64,000 bases of DNA, from positions 1,736,001-1,800,000 of the forward strand of contig NZ_CP135963.1 in the NCBI RefSeq assembly GCF_032460525.1, in the 5' to 3' direction. The stretch comes from Geodermatophilus sp. DSM 44513 (GTDB taxonomy: Bacteria; Actinomycetota; Actinomycetes; Mycobacteriales; Geodermatophilaceae). The notes beneath the pieces were generated by a model. The model was not told where the DNA came from and did no database searches. It saw only the letters and a program-made list of their open reading frames with translations. Made by a program: the position numbers and the translations under genes. Below, piece after piece: positions 8,697-19,136 of this stretch (positions within the stretch are counted from its first letter, which is position 1; every line of letters starts with the position of its first letter).

Positions 8697-9371
8697 TCAG
8701 ACCACCGCGCCGTCGTCGCCGTCGTCGGTGGTGCGCTCGCGCATCCGCGACAGGAGCACGCCGACGCCGCCGGCCACCCCGGCCACGCCGAGCACCAGGC
8801 CGAGGTCGGCCGCCAGGCCCAGGACCTGCGGCGCGGCCACCAGGACCGCGCCCGCGGCGATCAGCAGCACCGCGTACAGGGACGCCGGCGCCGGGGCGGG
8901 CACCGGCGGGGCCGGCGGCGGCTCGTAGTGCTCCTCCGGCCGGTCGAGCACCGACGGCTCGGCCGGCGCCGGCGGCGGGAGGACGGCGGGTTCCCCCTCG
9001 ACGGTGGTGCGCCCGTGCTCGGCCTCGAACGCCGCGACGATGCGCGACCACTCGGCGTCCTCGTCGACGTCGCGGTGCACCGGCCGCCGGGTGCGGGCCC
9101 GCTCCTGCGCGTGGTCGTCGGCGTGCTCGTCGACCAGTGCCCGCGCCTCCCGGGCACGGGCGCGGTCGACGAACAGCCGGTCCGACGGCGGGCTGGGCAG
9201 CGAGACGCTGCGGGTGTAGGGCTCCACGTCGGCCGAGGGCTCCAGGTAGGCGGCCACCCCGGCCTCGCGGAGGACGTCGAGCAGGTGCTCGCCGACCCGC
9301 GGGTCGACGTCGCGCAGCGGCGTCCAGAGGGTGGCGGACAGGCCGTTGTCCCGGCGGCCCCGGCCGCTCAC
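8697..9371 (-). CDS. conserved protein with two C-terminal membrane segments
   Basis: The 224-residue protein has a soluble N-terminal domain of about 80 residues (LRDVDPRVGEHLLDVLREAGVAAYLEPS) that resembles small signal-transducing DUF2007-like folds. A charged Pro/Ala linker follows. The end is a membrane hairpin at about residues 163-205 with a short cytoplasmic tail. The family occurs in actinobacteria near the 1-acylglycerol acyltransferase gene. I cannot name a function. The GTG start at 9371 is the first in frame; no strong ribosome-binding site decides it. Confidence 0.65.
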   Translation of the reverse strand: MSGRGRRDNGLSATLWTPLRDVDPRVGEHLLDVLREAGVAAYLEPSADVEPYTRSVSLPSPPSDRLFVDRARAREARALVDEHADDHAQERARTRRPVHRDVDEDAEWSRIVAAFEAEHGRTTVEGEPAVLPPPAPAEPSVLDRPEEHYEPPPAPPVPAPAPASLYAVLLIAAGAVLVAAPQVLGLAADLGLVLGVAGVAGGVGVLLSRMRERTTDDGDDGAVV

Positions 9372-9537
9372 GCGCGTCCCCGGCGGTGCGGGACGGACGG
9401 CGCGCCGCCGGTCGTCGGGTCGGGCAGGGACACGTGTCCTCCTCGGGGCCCGTGGGAGCCGGCTGCGACGGGGCCCCCGTGGGTCGCATTGTCCTCCGGG
9501 CTCCGGGCTCCCTAGTCTGGCAGCCCCCGGAGGAGGC

Positions 9538-10302
9538 GTGTTGTTCTACTGGTTCCTCAAGTTCGTGGCGATCGGCCCCCTCGTGCGGCTGGTGTTCCGG
9601 CCGCACGTGGAGGGCGTGCACCACGTGCCGCGCACCGGCGCGGCGATCCTCGCGAGCAACCACCTGTCCGCGGCGGACTGGATCTTCATGCCGCTGGCGC
9701 TGCGCCGCCGGGTCACCTTCCTCGCCAAGGCCGAGTACTTCACCGGGACCGGGGTCAAGGGCGTGCTGCAGCGTGCCTTCTTCACCCGGGCGGGGCAGGT
9801 GCCCATCGACCGGTCCAGCGCGTCGGCCGCCGAGGACGCGATCCGCACCGGGCTGCGCCTGCTGCGCACCGGCCGGCTCCTGGGCATCTACCCCGAGGGC
9901 ACCCGGTCCCCGGACGGGCGGCTCTACCGCGGCAAGACCGGCGTGGCCCGCATGACGCTGGAGACCGGCGTGCCGGTCGTGCCGGTGGCGATGACCTACC
10001 GGCCGCGCCGGCTGCCGGTGGTCGGCTGGAACCTGCCGGCGGTGCGCATCCGCATCGGCGAGCCACTGGACTTCTCCCGGTACGAGGGGCTGGCCGGCGA
10101 CCGCTTCGTCGAGCGCTCGGTCACCGACGAGATCATGTACGAGATCATGACCCTGTCCGACCAGGAGTACGTCGACGTGTACGGCGCCCGGGTCAAGACC
10201 TCCATGGACGCCACCGGGGCCAGCGCCTCGGAGGTGGTCAGTCGGCTGCAGCCACCGGCCGACGAGGCCGCCGACCGCGCCCCGGAGACCCTGGCCGGCT
10301 GA
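9538..10302 (+). CDS. 1-acyl-sn-glycerol-3-phosphate acyltransferase (PlsC family)
   Basis: The 254-residue protein has the PlsC blocks NHLSAAD (H-x4-D catalytic pair) and YPEGTRSPDG, plus a short N-terminal membrane segment (WFLKFVAIGPLVRLVF). It acylates lysophosphatidate or a related lipid and matches Rv2182c. The GTG at 9538 follows a strong GGAGGAGG at 9529-9536. A TAGTCT -10 at 9513 would give a leader of about 13 nt that contains this site. The TTG at 9541 is spaced better from the ribosome-binding site and remains possible. Confidence 0.88.
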   Translation: MLFYWFLKFVAIGPLVRLVFRPHVEGVHHVPRTGAAILASNHLSAADWIFMPLALRRRVTFLAKAEYFTGTGVKGVLQRAFFTRAGQVPIDRSSASAAEDAIRTGLRLLRTGRLLGIYPEGTRSPDGRLYRGKTGVARMTLETGVPVVPVAMTYRPRRLPVVGWNLPAVRIRIGEPLDFSRYEGLAGDRFVERSVTDEIMYEIMTLSDQEYVDVYGARVKTSMDATGASASEVVSRLQPPADEAADRAPETLAG

Positions 10303-10303
10303 A

Positions 10304-10412
10304 GGACCCCCTCGCCCCCGGGAAGGACCCCGTCCCCCGCACCCCTCGCGAGCTCGGGGCGAGCCTCCGGACGGGGCCGCCGGCGCTCGCGGCGGGCCCC
10401 TGCGAGGGGGCC
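10304..10412 (+). repeat. dispersed palindromic element, copy A (compound, nested)
   Basis: The outer arms are GGACCCCCTCGC and GCGAGGGGGCC. A second complete element at 10325-10378 (arms GGACCCCGTCC and GGACGGGGCC) sits in the apical loop of the outer one. The element begins 1 nt after the acyltransferase stop and ends just before the promoter of the next gene. Confidence 0.8.
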
Positions 10413-10415
10413 ACT

Positions 10416-10421
10416 TACCGT
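10416..10421 (+). promoter_or_regulatory. -10 element TACCGT of a leaderless gene
   Basis: TACCGT ends 7 nt before the GTG at 10429. The upstream in-frame GTG at 10420 overlaps this element and is therefore unlikely to be the start. Confidence 0.65.
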
Positions 10422-10428
10422 GGTCGCC

Positions 10429-10917
10429 GTGCGGCGCTTCTTCTACGACACCGAGTTCATCGAGGACGGCACCACCATCGACCTCGTGTCCATCGGCGTC
10501 GTGGACGAGACCGGCCGGGAGTTCTACGCCGTCAGCACCGAGTTCGACGGCAGCCGCGCCATCCCCTGGGTGCGGCGCAACGTGCTCGACCAGCTGCCCT
10601 CCCCGGCCGACCGGGCGTGGCGCAGCCGCCAGCGCATCCGCGAGGACCTGCTCGCCTTCCTCACCGGGCCGGGTGAGGAGGTCGAGCTGTGGGCCTGGTT
10701 CGCCGCCTACGACCACGTCGCGCTGTGCCAGCTGTGGGGGGCGATGCCCGCGCTGCCCCGGCCGATCCCGCGGTTCACCCGCGAGCTGCGCCAGCGCTGG
10801 GACGACGTCGGCCGCCCGCCGCTGCCGCCCCGGCCCAGCGGCACCCACGACGCGCTGGTCGACGCCCGCTACAACCTGGCCCGCTGGCAGGCCATGGACG
10901 CCGCCGCCCACGGGTGA
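10429..10917 (+). CDS. Rv2179c-type 3'-5' exoribonuclease (DEDD family)
   Basis: The 162-residue product starts VRRFFYDTEFIEDG, matching the family opening in which Asp and Glu (DTE) bind metal. WFAAYDHVALCQLWG supplies the middle acidic residue and GTHDALVDARYNLAR the HD...D end of the RNase T-like active site. The enzyme removes 3' overhangs of RNA. The start is moved to 10429 by the leaderless promoter. The neighbouring acyltransferase gene gives the same order as Rv2182c-Rv2179c. Confidence 0.85.
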   Translation: MRRFFYDTEFIEDGTTIDLVSIGVVDETGREFYAVSTEFDGSRAIPWVRRNVLDQLPSPADRAWRSRQRIREDLLAFLTGPGEEVELWAWFAAYDHVALCQLWGAMPALPRPIPRFTRELRQRWDDVGRPPLPPRPSGTHDALVDARYNLARWQAMDAAAHG

Positions 10918-10934
10918 CCGACGGGGGTCCGCCG

Positions 10935-13043
10935 TCAGACGGTGAACGCCCCCAGCAGGCGGGTCAGCTCGGCGGACAGCCGGTCCAGCTCGCGGGCCGC
11001 CGTCCGGGCGCTGTCCACGTCCTCGGCGCTGCGCTCGGCGTCCTCGCTGACCGCGGTGAGGGTGCCGGTGAACGCGGTGGCCCCGTCGGCCGCGGCCCCC
11101 ACGCTGCGGGTGAGCTCGGTGGTGACCGCCGTCTGCTCCTCGACCGCGCTGGCGATCGTCGTCTGGTGGTCGTTCACGTCCCGCACCACCTCGGCGATCC
11201 GGCCGATGGAGACCACCGCCGCGGCCGTGTCGCCCTGGATGCCCTGCACCCGCTGGGCGATGTCCTCGCTGGCCCGCGAGGCCTCCTGGGCCAGCTCCTT
11301 GACCTCGTTGGCGACGACGGCGAAGCCCTTGCCCGCCTCCCCGGCCCGCGCGGCCTCGATGGTCGCGTTGAGCGCCAGCAGGTTGGTCTGCTCGGCCACC
11401 GCGGCGATCACCTTCACGACGGCGCCGATCTCGGCGGAGCTGGCGCCCAGGGTGGCCACCGTGGCCTCGGTCTGGCGGGCGAGGTCGGCGGCGCTGCGGC
11501 CCACCCGCGCGGCCTCGCTGGCGCTGCGCGCGATCTCCGCGATCGAGGCGCCCATCTGCTCGGCACCGGCCGCCGCCGAGGTGACGCCCGCGCTGATGTC
11601 GCCGGCGGACACCTGCGCGGCGCGCGCCTGGTCGCGGCTGCGGGCGGCCCGGTCGCCCAGGCCGTCGGCCACCGTGGCCACCGTCCCGGCCGCGCAGGCC
11701 AGCGTGCGCGCGCACTCGCCGACGTCGCGGACGGTCCGGCAGACCTTGTCGACGAAGCGGTTGAACGCCCGCGCCAGGTCGCCGACCTCGTCGCGGCCGG
11801 CCTCGTCCATCCGCTGGGTCAGGTCGCCCTCGCCGTCGGCGATCTCGGCCATCCGGGCCCGCAGCCGCTCCAGCGGGGCGGTGAGCCGGCGGCCGACCAG
11901 CCAGGCCAGACCGCCGCCGGCGGCGGCCACGAGCAGCACGGCCACCACGACGCCGGTGAGCATCTCCGAGCGCCCGGTGTCCAGGTCCTCCACCGGGCCG
12001 GTGAAGTCGCTGTCGCGGGCGATGGTGGCGATCACCCAGTTCCACGGCTGGTAGTAGGAGACCCGCACGGTGTGCCCGCCGGTGTCGGCGTCGACGAAGC
12101 GGACCGTGGCCTGCTCCCCGGGGCCCAGCCCGACGGCGGTGTCGACGACCTGCTCGACCCAGCGGGTGCCCTCGGCGTCGGTCTGCTCGATCAGCGACTC
12201 CCCGTCCCGGGCGCCGTCCCGGCTGACCAGGACCGTGCCGCGCAGGTCGCCGGTGCCCCCGAAGACCTCGACCCGGCCCTGCTCGCCGACCCGCGTCTGC
12301 TCAAGGCTGTCGCGCAGCGCCGGCAGGTTCTGCTGCTTCTGGCCCACGTAGACCATGCCGATGACCTGACCGGCGCCGTCGAACAGCGGCGCGTAGGCCG
12401 ACACGTACCAGGAGTCGACGACGAAGGCGTTGCCGCGGTAGGTCTCCCCGGCCAGGACCGCGGCCAGCACCGGGTTGGCCCGCCCGTCGGGGTTGGTCGC
12501 CGGGATGTAGGTGCCGATCGCCCGCGTGCCCGTCGTCCCCACCACGTTGGTGGCCACCCGCAGCATGTCGCCCGCCGGGCCGGTGCGCTGGAAGACCGTC
12601 GCGGTGCCGCCCACCAGGGCGCGCACCTGGTCGACGACCGGCGTCGGCTGGGCGGGGTCGGTGTTCTGCCCGAGCCAGGTCCCGCCGACCGCGGCGCGCG
12701 GCAGCGCGACCGGCGCCACCTCGCCGCTGAGCTGGTTCTTCGCCTGCCACGACACCGCGCCGCCGTCGAGCCGGAAGCCGCCGGCCTGGGCGAGCACGTG
12801 CTGGGCGACGGCGAGGTCGGAGTCGACCTTGGCCGCCGTCGACGCACCCTGGGTGGCCACCACGTCGTACACGCCGGACGCGGTCTGGCGCATGCCCTCG
12901 GTGACCAGCTCCTCGACGTCGGCGCGCGCCGCGTCGGCGAAGCCGCTGCTCTGCCAGGCGCTGACCACGCCGACGCTCACCCCGGTGGCCGCCACGCACG
13001 CCGTCGCCAGCGCCACCACCTTGGTCCTGATGTCCCAGCGCAC
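10935..13043 (-). CDS. methyl-accepting chemotaxis protein with extracellular Cache domain
   Basis: This 702-residue receptor has one N-terminal membrane segment ([19 protein letters not shown]), a periplasm-like Cache sensor at about residues 35-350, a second membrane segment at about 360-385 ([20 protein letters not shown]), a HAMP domain, and a cytoplasmic signalling helix bundle. The conserved hairpin tip reads like [20 protein letters not shown]. The Cache part ([32 protein letters not shown]) suggests binding of a small organic ligand. GTG 13043 has AGGGGAG upstream. No chemotaxis kinase genes are in the window, so the receptor is an orphan here and implies motility genes elsewhere. Confidence 0.9.
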   Translation of the reverse strand: MRWDIRTKVVALATACVAATGVSVGVVSAWQSSGFADAARADVEELVTEGMRQTASGVYDVVATQGASTAAKVDSDLAVAQHVLAQAGGFRLDGGAVSWQAKNQLSGEVAPVALPRAAVGGTWLGQNTDPAQPTPVVDQVRALVGGTATVFQRTGPAGDMLRVATNVVGTTGTRAIGTYIPATNPDGRANPVLAAVLAGETYRGNAFVVDSWYVSAYAPLFDGAGQVIGMVYVGQKQQNLPALRDSLEQTRVGEQGRVEVFGGTGDLRGTVLVSRDGARDGESLIEQTDAEGTRWVEQVVDTAVGLGPGEQATVRFVDADTGGHTVRVSYYQPWNWVIATIARDSDFTGPVEDLDTGRSEMLTGVVVAVLLVAAAGGGLAWLVGRRLTAPLERLRARMAEIADGEGDLTQRMDEAGRDEVGDLARAFNRFVDKVCRTVRDVGECARTLACAAGTVATVADGLGDRAARSRDQARAAQVSAGDISAGVTSAAAGAEQMGASIAEIARSASEAARVGRSAADLARQTEATVATLGASSAEIGAVVKVIAAVAEQTNLLALNATIEAARAGEAGKGFAVVANEVKELAQEASRASEDIAQRVQGIQGDTAAAVVSIGRIAEVVRDVNDHQTTIASAVEEQTAVTTELTRSVGAAADGATAFTGTLTAVSEDAERSAEDVDSARTAARELDRLSAELTRLLGAFTV

Positions 13044-13240
13044 GACCGTCGGTCTCCCCTCGCCGTGACGGCCGGGTGTCGCGCCGTCGGGTCGCACATC
13101 GGCACTTCGGGACCCGGGGTGAACCGGAACGGCGTCAGGACGGTTCGCCGGCACACCCGTCCCGCGCACCCCACCCGTCCCGGTCACCCGCAGGGGGTGC
13201 CCGGGGCCGCGAGGCCCTGTGGGGACGATCACCCGCGGCC

Positions 13241-13246
13241 TAGGAT
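13241..13246 (+). promoter_or_regulatory. probable -10 element TAGGAT for the phosphofructokinase gene
   Basis: TAGGAT would place the transcription start near 13254 and give a leader of about 67 nt. The leader ends in a good ribosome-binding site (CGGAGGAC) before the ATG at 13321. It lies in the divergent gap with the chemoreceptor gene. Confidence 0.5.
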
Positions 13247-13320
13247 CGGGGGTCTGACCTGCGACGTTTCGCCCCCGCCCCGACCGGCGGCGCCCGGCCC
13301 CTCCCGGAGGACGGCACCCC

Positions 13321-14343
13321 ATGCGCATCGGCATCCTGACCGGCGGCGGCGACTGCCCGGGGCTCAACGCGGTCATCCGGGCGGTCGTCCGCGGCAGCGT
13401 GCGCTCCGGTGACGAGGTGGTCGGCTTCCGGGACGGCTGGCGCGGGGTGCTCGACGGCGACGCGGTGCCGCTGGACCTGGCCGCCGTCCGTGGCATCCTG
13501 CCCCGCGGCGGCACGGTGCTGGGGACGTCGCGGACCAACCCCTACGCCGTCGACGGCGGCGCGGACCGGGCGCTGGCCACCCTGGCGCGGCTGGGCATCG
13601 ACGCGCTGGTCCCGGTCGGCGGCGAGGACACCCTCGGCGTCGCCGCGAAGCTCGCCGAGGCCGGTGTGCGGGTCGTCGGCGTGCCCAAGACCATCGACAA
13701 CGACCTCGACGGCACCGACTACACCTTCGGCTTCGACACCGCCCTCGGCGTGGCCACCGAGGCCATCGACCGGCTGCACACCACCGGCGACAGCCACCAC
13801 CGCACGCTGGTCGTCGAGGTCATGGGCCGGCACGCCGGCTGGATCGCGCTGCACGCCGGCATGGCCGGCGGCGCCACCGTCGTCCTGATCCCCGAGCAGC
13901 CCTTCGACGTCGACGCCGTCGTCGCCCACTGCCAGCACCGCTTCGACTCCGGCTACTCCCCGATCGTGGTCGTCTCCGAGGGCGCCCGCCCCCGCGACGG
14001 CGACCTGGTGACCGCGACGGGGGAGCGCGACGCGTTCGGCCACGTCCGGCTCGGCGGCATCGGCACCGCGCTGGCCTCGGTCATCGAGGGGCGCACCGGG
14101 CGGGAGTCCCGCGCGGTCGTCCTCGGGCACGTCCAGCGCGGCGGCACGCCGTCGCCGTTCGACCGGGTGCTGGCCACCCGCTTCGGGCTGGCCGCGCTCG
14201 ACGCCGTGCACGCCGGCGAGAGTGGCGTGATGGTGGCGCTGCGCGGCACCGACATCGTCCGGGTGCCGCTGGCCGAGGCCACCGCACGGCTGAAGCTGGT
14301 GCCCGTGGAGCGCTACGCGGAGGTGGAGGTCTTCTTCGGTTGA
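13321..14343 (+). CDS. pfp: 6-phosphofructokinase, probably pyrophosphate-dependent
   Basis: The 340-residue PfkA-family enzyme has [13 protein letters not shown] (phosphoryl-donor loop), [19 protein letters not shown] (fructose-6-phosphate and catalytic Asp) and [10 protein letters not shown]. The donor-site motif reads GGEDTLG rather than the GGDG/GGEG of ATP enzymes. Together with the lysine in PKTIDND, this is the pattern of PPi-dependent enzymes such as Amycolatopsis methanolica PPi-PFK, which it resembles closely from memory. It would then act reversibly in glycolysis and gluconeogenesis. Confidence 0.85.
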   Translation: MRIGILTGGGDCPGLNAVIRAVVRGSVRSGDEVVGFRDGWRGVLDGDAVPLDLAAVRGILPRGGTVLGTSRTNPYAVDGGADRALATLARLGIDALVPVGGEDTLGVAAKLAEAGVRVVGVPKTIDNDLDGTDYTFGFDTALGVATEAIDRLHTTGDSHHRTLVVEVMGRHAGWIALHAGMAGGATVVLIPEQPFDVDAVVAHCQHRFDSGYSPIVVVSEGARPRDGDLVTATGERDAFGHVRLGGIGTALASVIEGRTGRESRAVVLGHVQRGGTPSPFDRVLATRFGLAALDAVHAGESGVMVALRGTDIVRVPLAEATARLKLVPVERYAEVEVFFG

Positions 14344-15777
<1,434 letters not shown>

Positions 15778-15781
15778 GGAA

Positions 15782-15837
15782 GGACCCCACTGCCGCCCAC
15801 CGTTCGCACGCTCACGGCGGGCCCCTGCAGCGGGGCC
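15782..15837 (+). repeat. dispersed palindromic element, copy C
   Basis: GGACCCCACTGC and CTGCAGCGGGGCC flank a variant core (CGCTCACGGCGGG). It begins 4 nt after the aroG stop. Confidence 0.75.
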
Positions 15838-15852
15838 AGGAAGCTCGATGGC

Positions 15853-16863
15853 ATGAACGACGTGATCGACCTCCGGTCCGACACCGTCACGAAGCCGACG
15901 CCGGGCATGCGCCGCGCGATGGCCGACGCCGAGGTCGGCGACGACGTCTACCGCGAGGACCCGGCCGTCAACGCCCTCGAGGAGCGCGTGGCGGACCTGT
16001 TCGGCCACGAGGCGGGGCTGTTCGTCCCGTCCGGGACGATGGGCAACCAGATCGGCCTGCGGCTGGTCTGCGAGCCCGGCCAGGAGGTGCTCTGCGACTC
16101 CGAGGCGCACATCGTCACCTACGAGATGGGCGCGGCGGCGGTCCTGTTCGGCATCTCCACCCGGACGGTCGTCTCCGACGGCGGCCGGCTGGACACCGCA
16201 CAGCTGGTCGACCAGGTCCGCCCGCACGGCAACTGGCACCTGACCGCGACCGCGGCCGTGGCGGTGGAGAACACGCACAACCGCGGCGGCGGGCTGGTGC
16301 AGCCGCTGGACCAGCTGCAGGAGCTGTGGGACTGGTCGCGGCAGGCCGGGGTGAACGTGCACCTCGACGGCGCGCGGATCTGGAACGCCTCGGCCGCCTC
16401 CGGGGTCGACCTGGCCACCTACGGCCGGCTGGCCGACACCGCCTCGGTCTGCCTGTCCAAGGGGCTGGGGGCCCCGGTCGGCTCGGTGCTGGTCGCCTCC
16501 GCCGAGCGGATCGCCGCCGCCCGGCTGTGGCGCAAGCGGCTCGGCGGCGGCATGCGGCAGGCCGGGGTGCTGGCCGCGGCCTGCCTGTACGCCCTGGACC
16601 ACCACCTGGACCGGCTCGCCGAGGACCACGAGCACGCCCAGCTGCTGGCCAAGCGGCTCGGGTTGGACCCGGCCGACGTGGAGACCAACCTGGTGCGGCT
16701 GGACGACGTCCCCGCGCCGGTGGTGGCCGAGGCGGCCAAGGCGCAGGGCGTGCTGGTCAGCCAGACCAGTGCCCACCGGCTGCGGCTGGTCACCAACCTC
16801 GGCGTCGACCGCGCCGGCATCGACCGCGCCGCCGACGTCCTCGCGGAGCTGCTCGACCGCTGA
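15853..16863 (+). CDS. ltaE: low-specificity L-threonine aldolase (fold type I PLP enzyme)
   Basis: The 336-residue protein has the family start DLRSDTVTKPTPGMR, the EDPAVNALEE segment, ENTHNRGGG, the PLP-contacting DGARIWNA and the Schiff-base lysine in CLSKGLGAPVGS. It cleaves threonine or allo-threonine to glycine and acetaldehyde. The glycine link to glyA, 3 kb away, may be functional but is not operonic. ATG 15853 has GGAAGCTCG upstream, a weak ribosome-binding site. Confidence 0.92.
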   Translation: MNDVIDLRSDTVTKPTPGMRRAMADAEVGDDVYREDPAVNALEERVADLFGHEAGLFVPSGTMGNQIGLRLVCEPGQEVLCDSEAHIVTYEMGAAAVLFGISTRTVVSDGGRLDTAQLVDQVRPHGNWHLTATAAVAVENTHNRGGGLVQPLDQLQELWDWSRQAGVNVHLDGARIWNASAASGVDLATYGRLADTASVCLSKGLGAPVGSVLVASAERIAAARLWRKRLGGGMRQAGVLAAACLYALDHHLDRLAEDHEHAQLLAKRLGLDPADVETNLVRLDDVPAPVVAEAAKAQGVLVSQTSAHRLRLVTNLGVDRAGIDRAADVLAELLDR

Positions 16864-16880
16864 CCGGCGGCCCGCCGGTC
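16862..16880. terminator. hairpin terminator between convergent genes
   Basis: GACCGGC and GCCGGTC pair over a 5-nt loop immediately after the threonine aldolase stop. It can serve both this gene and the convergent pknL. No T-tract follows. Confidence 0.5.
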
Positions 16881-16904
16881 AGCGGGTCAGCGGGTCAGCG
16901 GGTC
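16881..16904. repeat. three tandem 8-bp repeats (AGCGGGTC)
   Basis: Three perfect AGCGGGTC copies fill the gap between the hairpin and the stop codon of pknL. They look like slippage products. No function is evident. Confidence 0.8.
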
Positions 16905-18887
16905 TCAGTCCTGCCCGAAGGACACCAGGATCGTCACCGGGCTGCCGACGTCCACCGTCTCACCCGCCGCTGGGCTCTGCCGGAGCACCCGCTCGCCGAA
17001 GAACTCGCTGACCTGCACCTCCAGGCCGGCCTGGCGGAGCAGGGCGGTCGCCTCGGTCTGGGTGCGCCCGACGACCTCGGGCACCTGCACCTGGGGCGGT
17101 CCGGCCGACACCTGGATGGTCACCGCGCTCCGGTACGCCGCCTGCTGGCCGGCGGCGGGGGCGACCGCCATGACCTGGCCGGGGGCGACGTCGGCACTGC
17201 GGCCCTCGCTGCGCTGCACGACGAACTCCAGGTCGGCCAGGTTGGCCGTCGCCTGCTCCGGGGTGAGCCCGACGACGGCGGGCACCGTCACCGGGGCGTG
17301 CCCGCGGCTGACGAACACGGTGAGCACCTGGTCCCGCTTGAGCTCGGTGCCGGGGGCGGGGTCGAAGCCGGTGACGTGCCCGACCGGGACGTCGTTGTCG
17401 TAGTCCTGCACCTCGCGGGGGACCACCGGCAGGCCCTGCAGGGCCGTGCGGACGGCCTCCACGGGCTGGCCCACCCACGCCGGGTCGGCCTCGAACCGCT
17501 CCGGGCCGCTGGAGACCACCAGGCGGACGTCGGAGCCGCGGACCAGTTCGCCGCCGCTGGGGTCGGCGGAGATGACCACGCCCTCGGCGACGTCCTCGCT
17601 GAACCGCTCCTCGCAGCAGTCCGGGCGCAGCCCGGCCTCCTGCAGCAGGTCGATGGCCGCGGCCTGCTCCCGGCCGGCCAGCTGCGGCACCGTGGTCCAG
17701 CGCCCGGAGCCCAGCCACCAGCCCACCGCCCCGATGGTGACCGCGGTGAGCAGCACGACGGCGACGGCCAGCCGGGCGCGCCGCCGCCGCACGCGCCGGG
17801 GCACCCCCGCCCGCGCGGCCGTGGACCGCCGGGCGGGCTGGGGGGCCGGTGCGGACGTGGCGCCCGACGGCGTCGAGCCCCGCGACCCGCGGCCGGGCCG
17901 GGTCCCGCCCGAGCCGAGCACCTCGGTGCGCGGCCGGGGCGTGTCGCCGGCGTGTCGCGGCTGGCCGGGCCGGTTGGTCGGCCGCAACGTGGCCGCGGGG
18001 GCGCCGCGGCCGGTGGGCACCGGGACCCGCTCGACGTGCAGCTCGTCGCGGACGTCGGCGAGGTCGGCGAGGAAGGCGCCGGCGTCCAGCGGGCGGACGG
18101 CGGGGTCACGACGGGTGGTGCGGGTGACCAGCTCGTCGACCTCCGCGGGCAGGCCCGGGACCTCGCTGGAGGGCTGGGGCACGTCGTGGTGGACGTGCTG
18201 GTAGGCCACCGCCAGCGGCGTGTCGCCCCCGTAGGGCGGGTGCCCGGTGAGCATCTCGAACAGCACGATGCCGGCGGCGTAGACGTCGCTGCGGGCGTCG
18301 GCCTTGCCCCGTTCCAGCTGCTCGGGGGACAGGTAGGCGACCGTGCCGATGAGCACGCCGCCGGTGTGGCTGGTCTGGCCGGTGCCGGTGAGGGCCCGGG
18401 CCAGCCCGAAGTCGGCGACCTTCACCACGCCGTCGGCGCCGATGAGGACGTTCTCCGGCTTGATGTCGCGGTGCACGATCCCGGCCCGGTGCGCGGCGGT
18501 CAGCCCGGACAGCACCGGCTCCAGGACGGCGAAGGCCTCGCCGACGGTGAGCCGGCCGCGGGCCTGCAGCAGGTCGCGCAGCGTGCGGCCGCGGACCAGC
18601 TCCATGACGAGGAAGACCAGGCCCTGGTCGCTGCCCTGGTCGCTGACGGAGACGACGTTGGGGTGGCTGAGCATCGCGGCGGCCCGCGCCTCGCGGGTGA
18701 ACCGGTCGACGAAGGTGGGGTCGTGCATCAGGTGCTCGGCCATGACCTTGACCGCCACCGTGCGGTGCAGCCGCAGGTCGGTGGCGGCGTAGACGGTGGA
18801 CATCCCGCCGCGGGCCAGCCGCTCCTCGAGCAGGTAGCGCCCCTCGAGGACGAGGCCGACCACGGGGTCGGTCACGGCGGTGTCCAC
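16905..18887 (-). CDS. pknL: PknL-type Ser/Thr protein kinase with four PASTA domains
   Basis: The 660-residue protein has a kinase domain at about residues 12-275 with the glycine loop LARGGMST, VAVKVM, HRDIKPENVL and DFGLARALTG. A Pro/Arg-rich linker and a membrane segment near 374-395 follow. The extracellular part has four PASTA repeats (starting near TVPQLAG, ADPAWVG, TVPAVVG, QVPEVVG). PASTA domains sense peptidoglycan fragments. Rv2176 PknL sits at the same place and phosphorylates the Rv2175c protein, whose homologue lies at 20780. The GTG start is fixed by a leaderless promoter. Confidence 0.93.
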   Translation of the reverse strand: MDTAVTDPVVGLVLEGRYLLEERLARGGMSTVYAATDLRLHRTVAVKVMAEHLMHDPTFVDRFTREARAAAMLSHPNVVSVSDQGSDQGLVFLVMELVRGRTLRDLLQARGRLTVGEAFAVLEPVLSGLTAAHRAGIVHRDIKPENVLIGADGVVKVADFGLARALTGTGQTSHTGGVLIGTVAYLSPEQLERGKADARSDVYAAGIVLFEMLTGHPPYGGDTPLAVAYQHVHHDVPQPSSEVPGLPAEVDELVTRTTRRDPAVRPLDAGAFLADLADVRDELHVERVPVPTGRGAPAATLRPTNRPGQPRHAGDTPRPRTEVLGSGGTRPGRGSRGSTPSGATSAPAPQPARRSTAARAGVPRRVRRRRARLAVAVVLLTAVTIGAVGWWLGSGRWTTVPQLAGREQAAAIDLLQEAGLRPDCCEERFSEDVAEGVVISADPSGGELVRGSDVRLVVSSGPERFEADPAWVGQPVEAVRTALQGLPVVPREVQDYDNDVPVGHVTGFDPAPGTELKRDQVLTVFVSRGHAPVTVPAVVGLTPEQATANLADLEFVVQRSEGRSADVAPGQVMAVAPAAGQQAAYRSAVTIQVSAGPPQVQVPEVVGRTQTEATALLRQAGLEVQVSEFFGERVLRQSPAAGETVDVGSPVTILVSFGQD

Positions 18888-18894
18888 GGCGCTG

Positions 18895-18900
18895 AGTGTA
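18895..18900 (-). promoter_or_regulatory. -10 element TACACT of leaderless pknL
   Basis: Read on the minus strand, TACACT ends 7 nt before the GTG at 18887. It excludes the 25-residue extension of the longer frame to 18962. Confidence 0.65.
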
Positions 18901-18948
18901 GGAGCGCCACCCGCGCGCGCCGCCCGTACACGCGGGGCGGCGGCCGGG

Positions 18949-18970
18949 TGTGACGGGCTCACCCGTCACA
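18949..18970. terminator. perfect 9-bp hairpin in the glyA-pknL gap
   Basis: TGTGACGGG and CCCGTCACA flank a CTCA loop, about 165 nt downstream of the glyA stop and 50 nt upstream of the pknL promoter. It may be the glyA terminator or an operator for pknL. The rest of the 249-nt gap shows nothing else. Confidence 0.4.
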
Positions 18971-19136
18971 ACGACACCGCGGTCCTACCGGACCGCACCG
19001 CCACCACGTGCCGCCGAACCCCGCCGCCGCGTGGAGGGAGTGCGCCGGCGCACCGTTGCGCTGCTGCGACCAGGGCCCCGGCGCACACCGTCCGGACGAC
19101 GGCCGGGCCGGTGCCCGCCCGGCGCCCCGGCGTGCC

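Noticed and set aside
8437..12045. A 1202-codon open frame on the minus strand, and similar very long frames at 38406-41519, 42051-45863 and 13240-16776
   Set aside because: They are shadows of real genes caused by about 75% GC; the products are Arg/Pro/Gly-rich or out of phase with recognised families.
18949..18970. CRP-like site TGTGA...TCACA upstream of pknL
   Set aside because: The half-sites are 12 nt apart, not 6 as in CRP sites, so a hairpin is the simpler reading.
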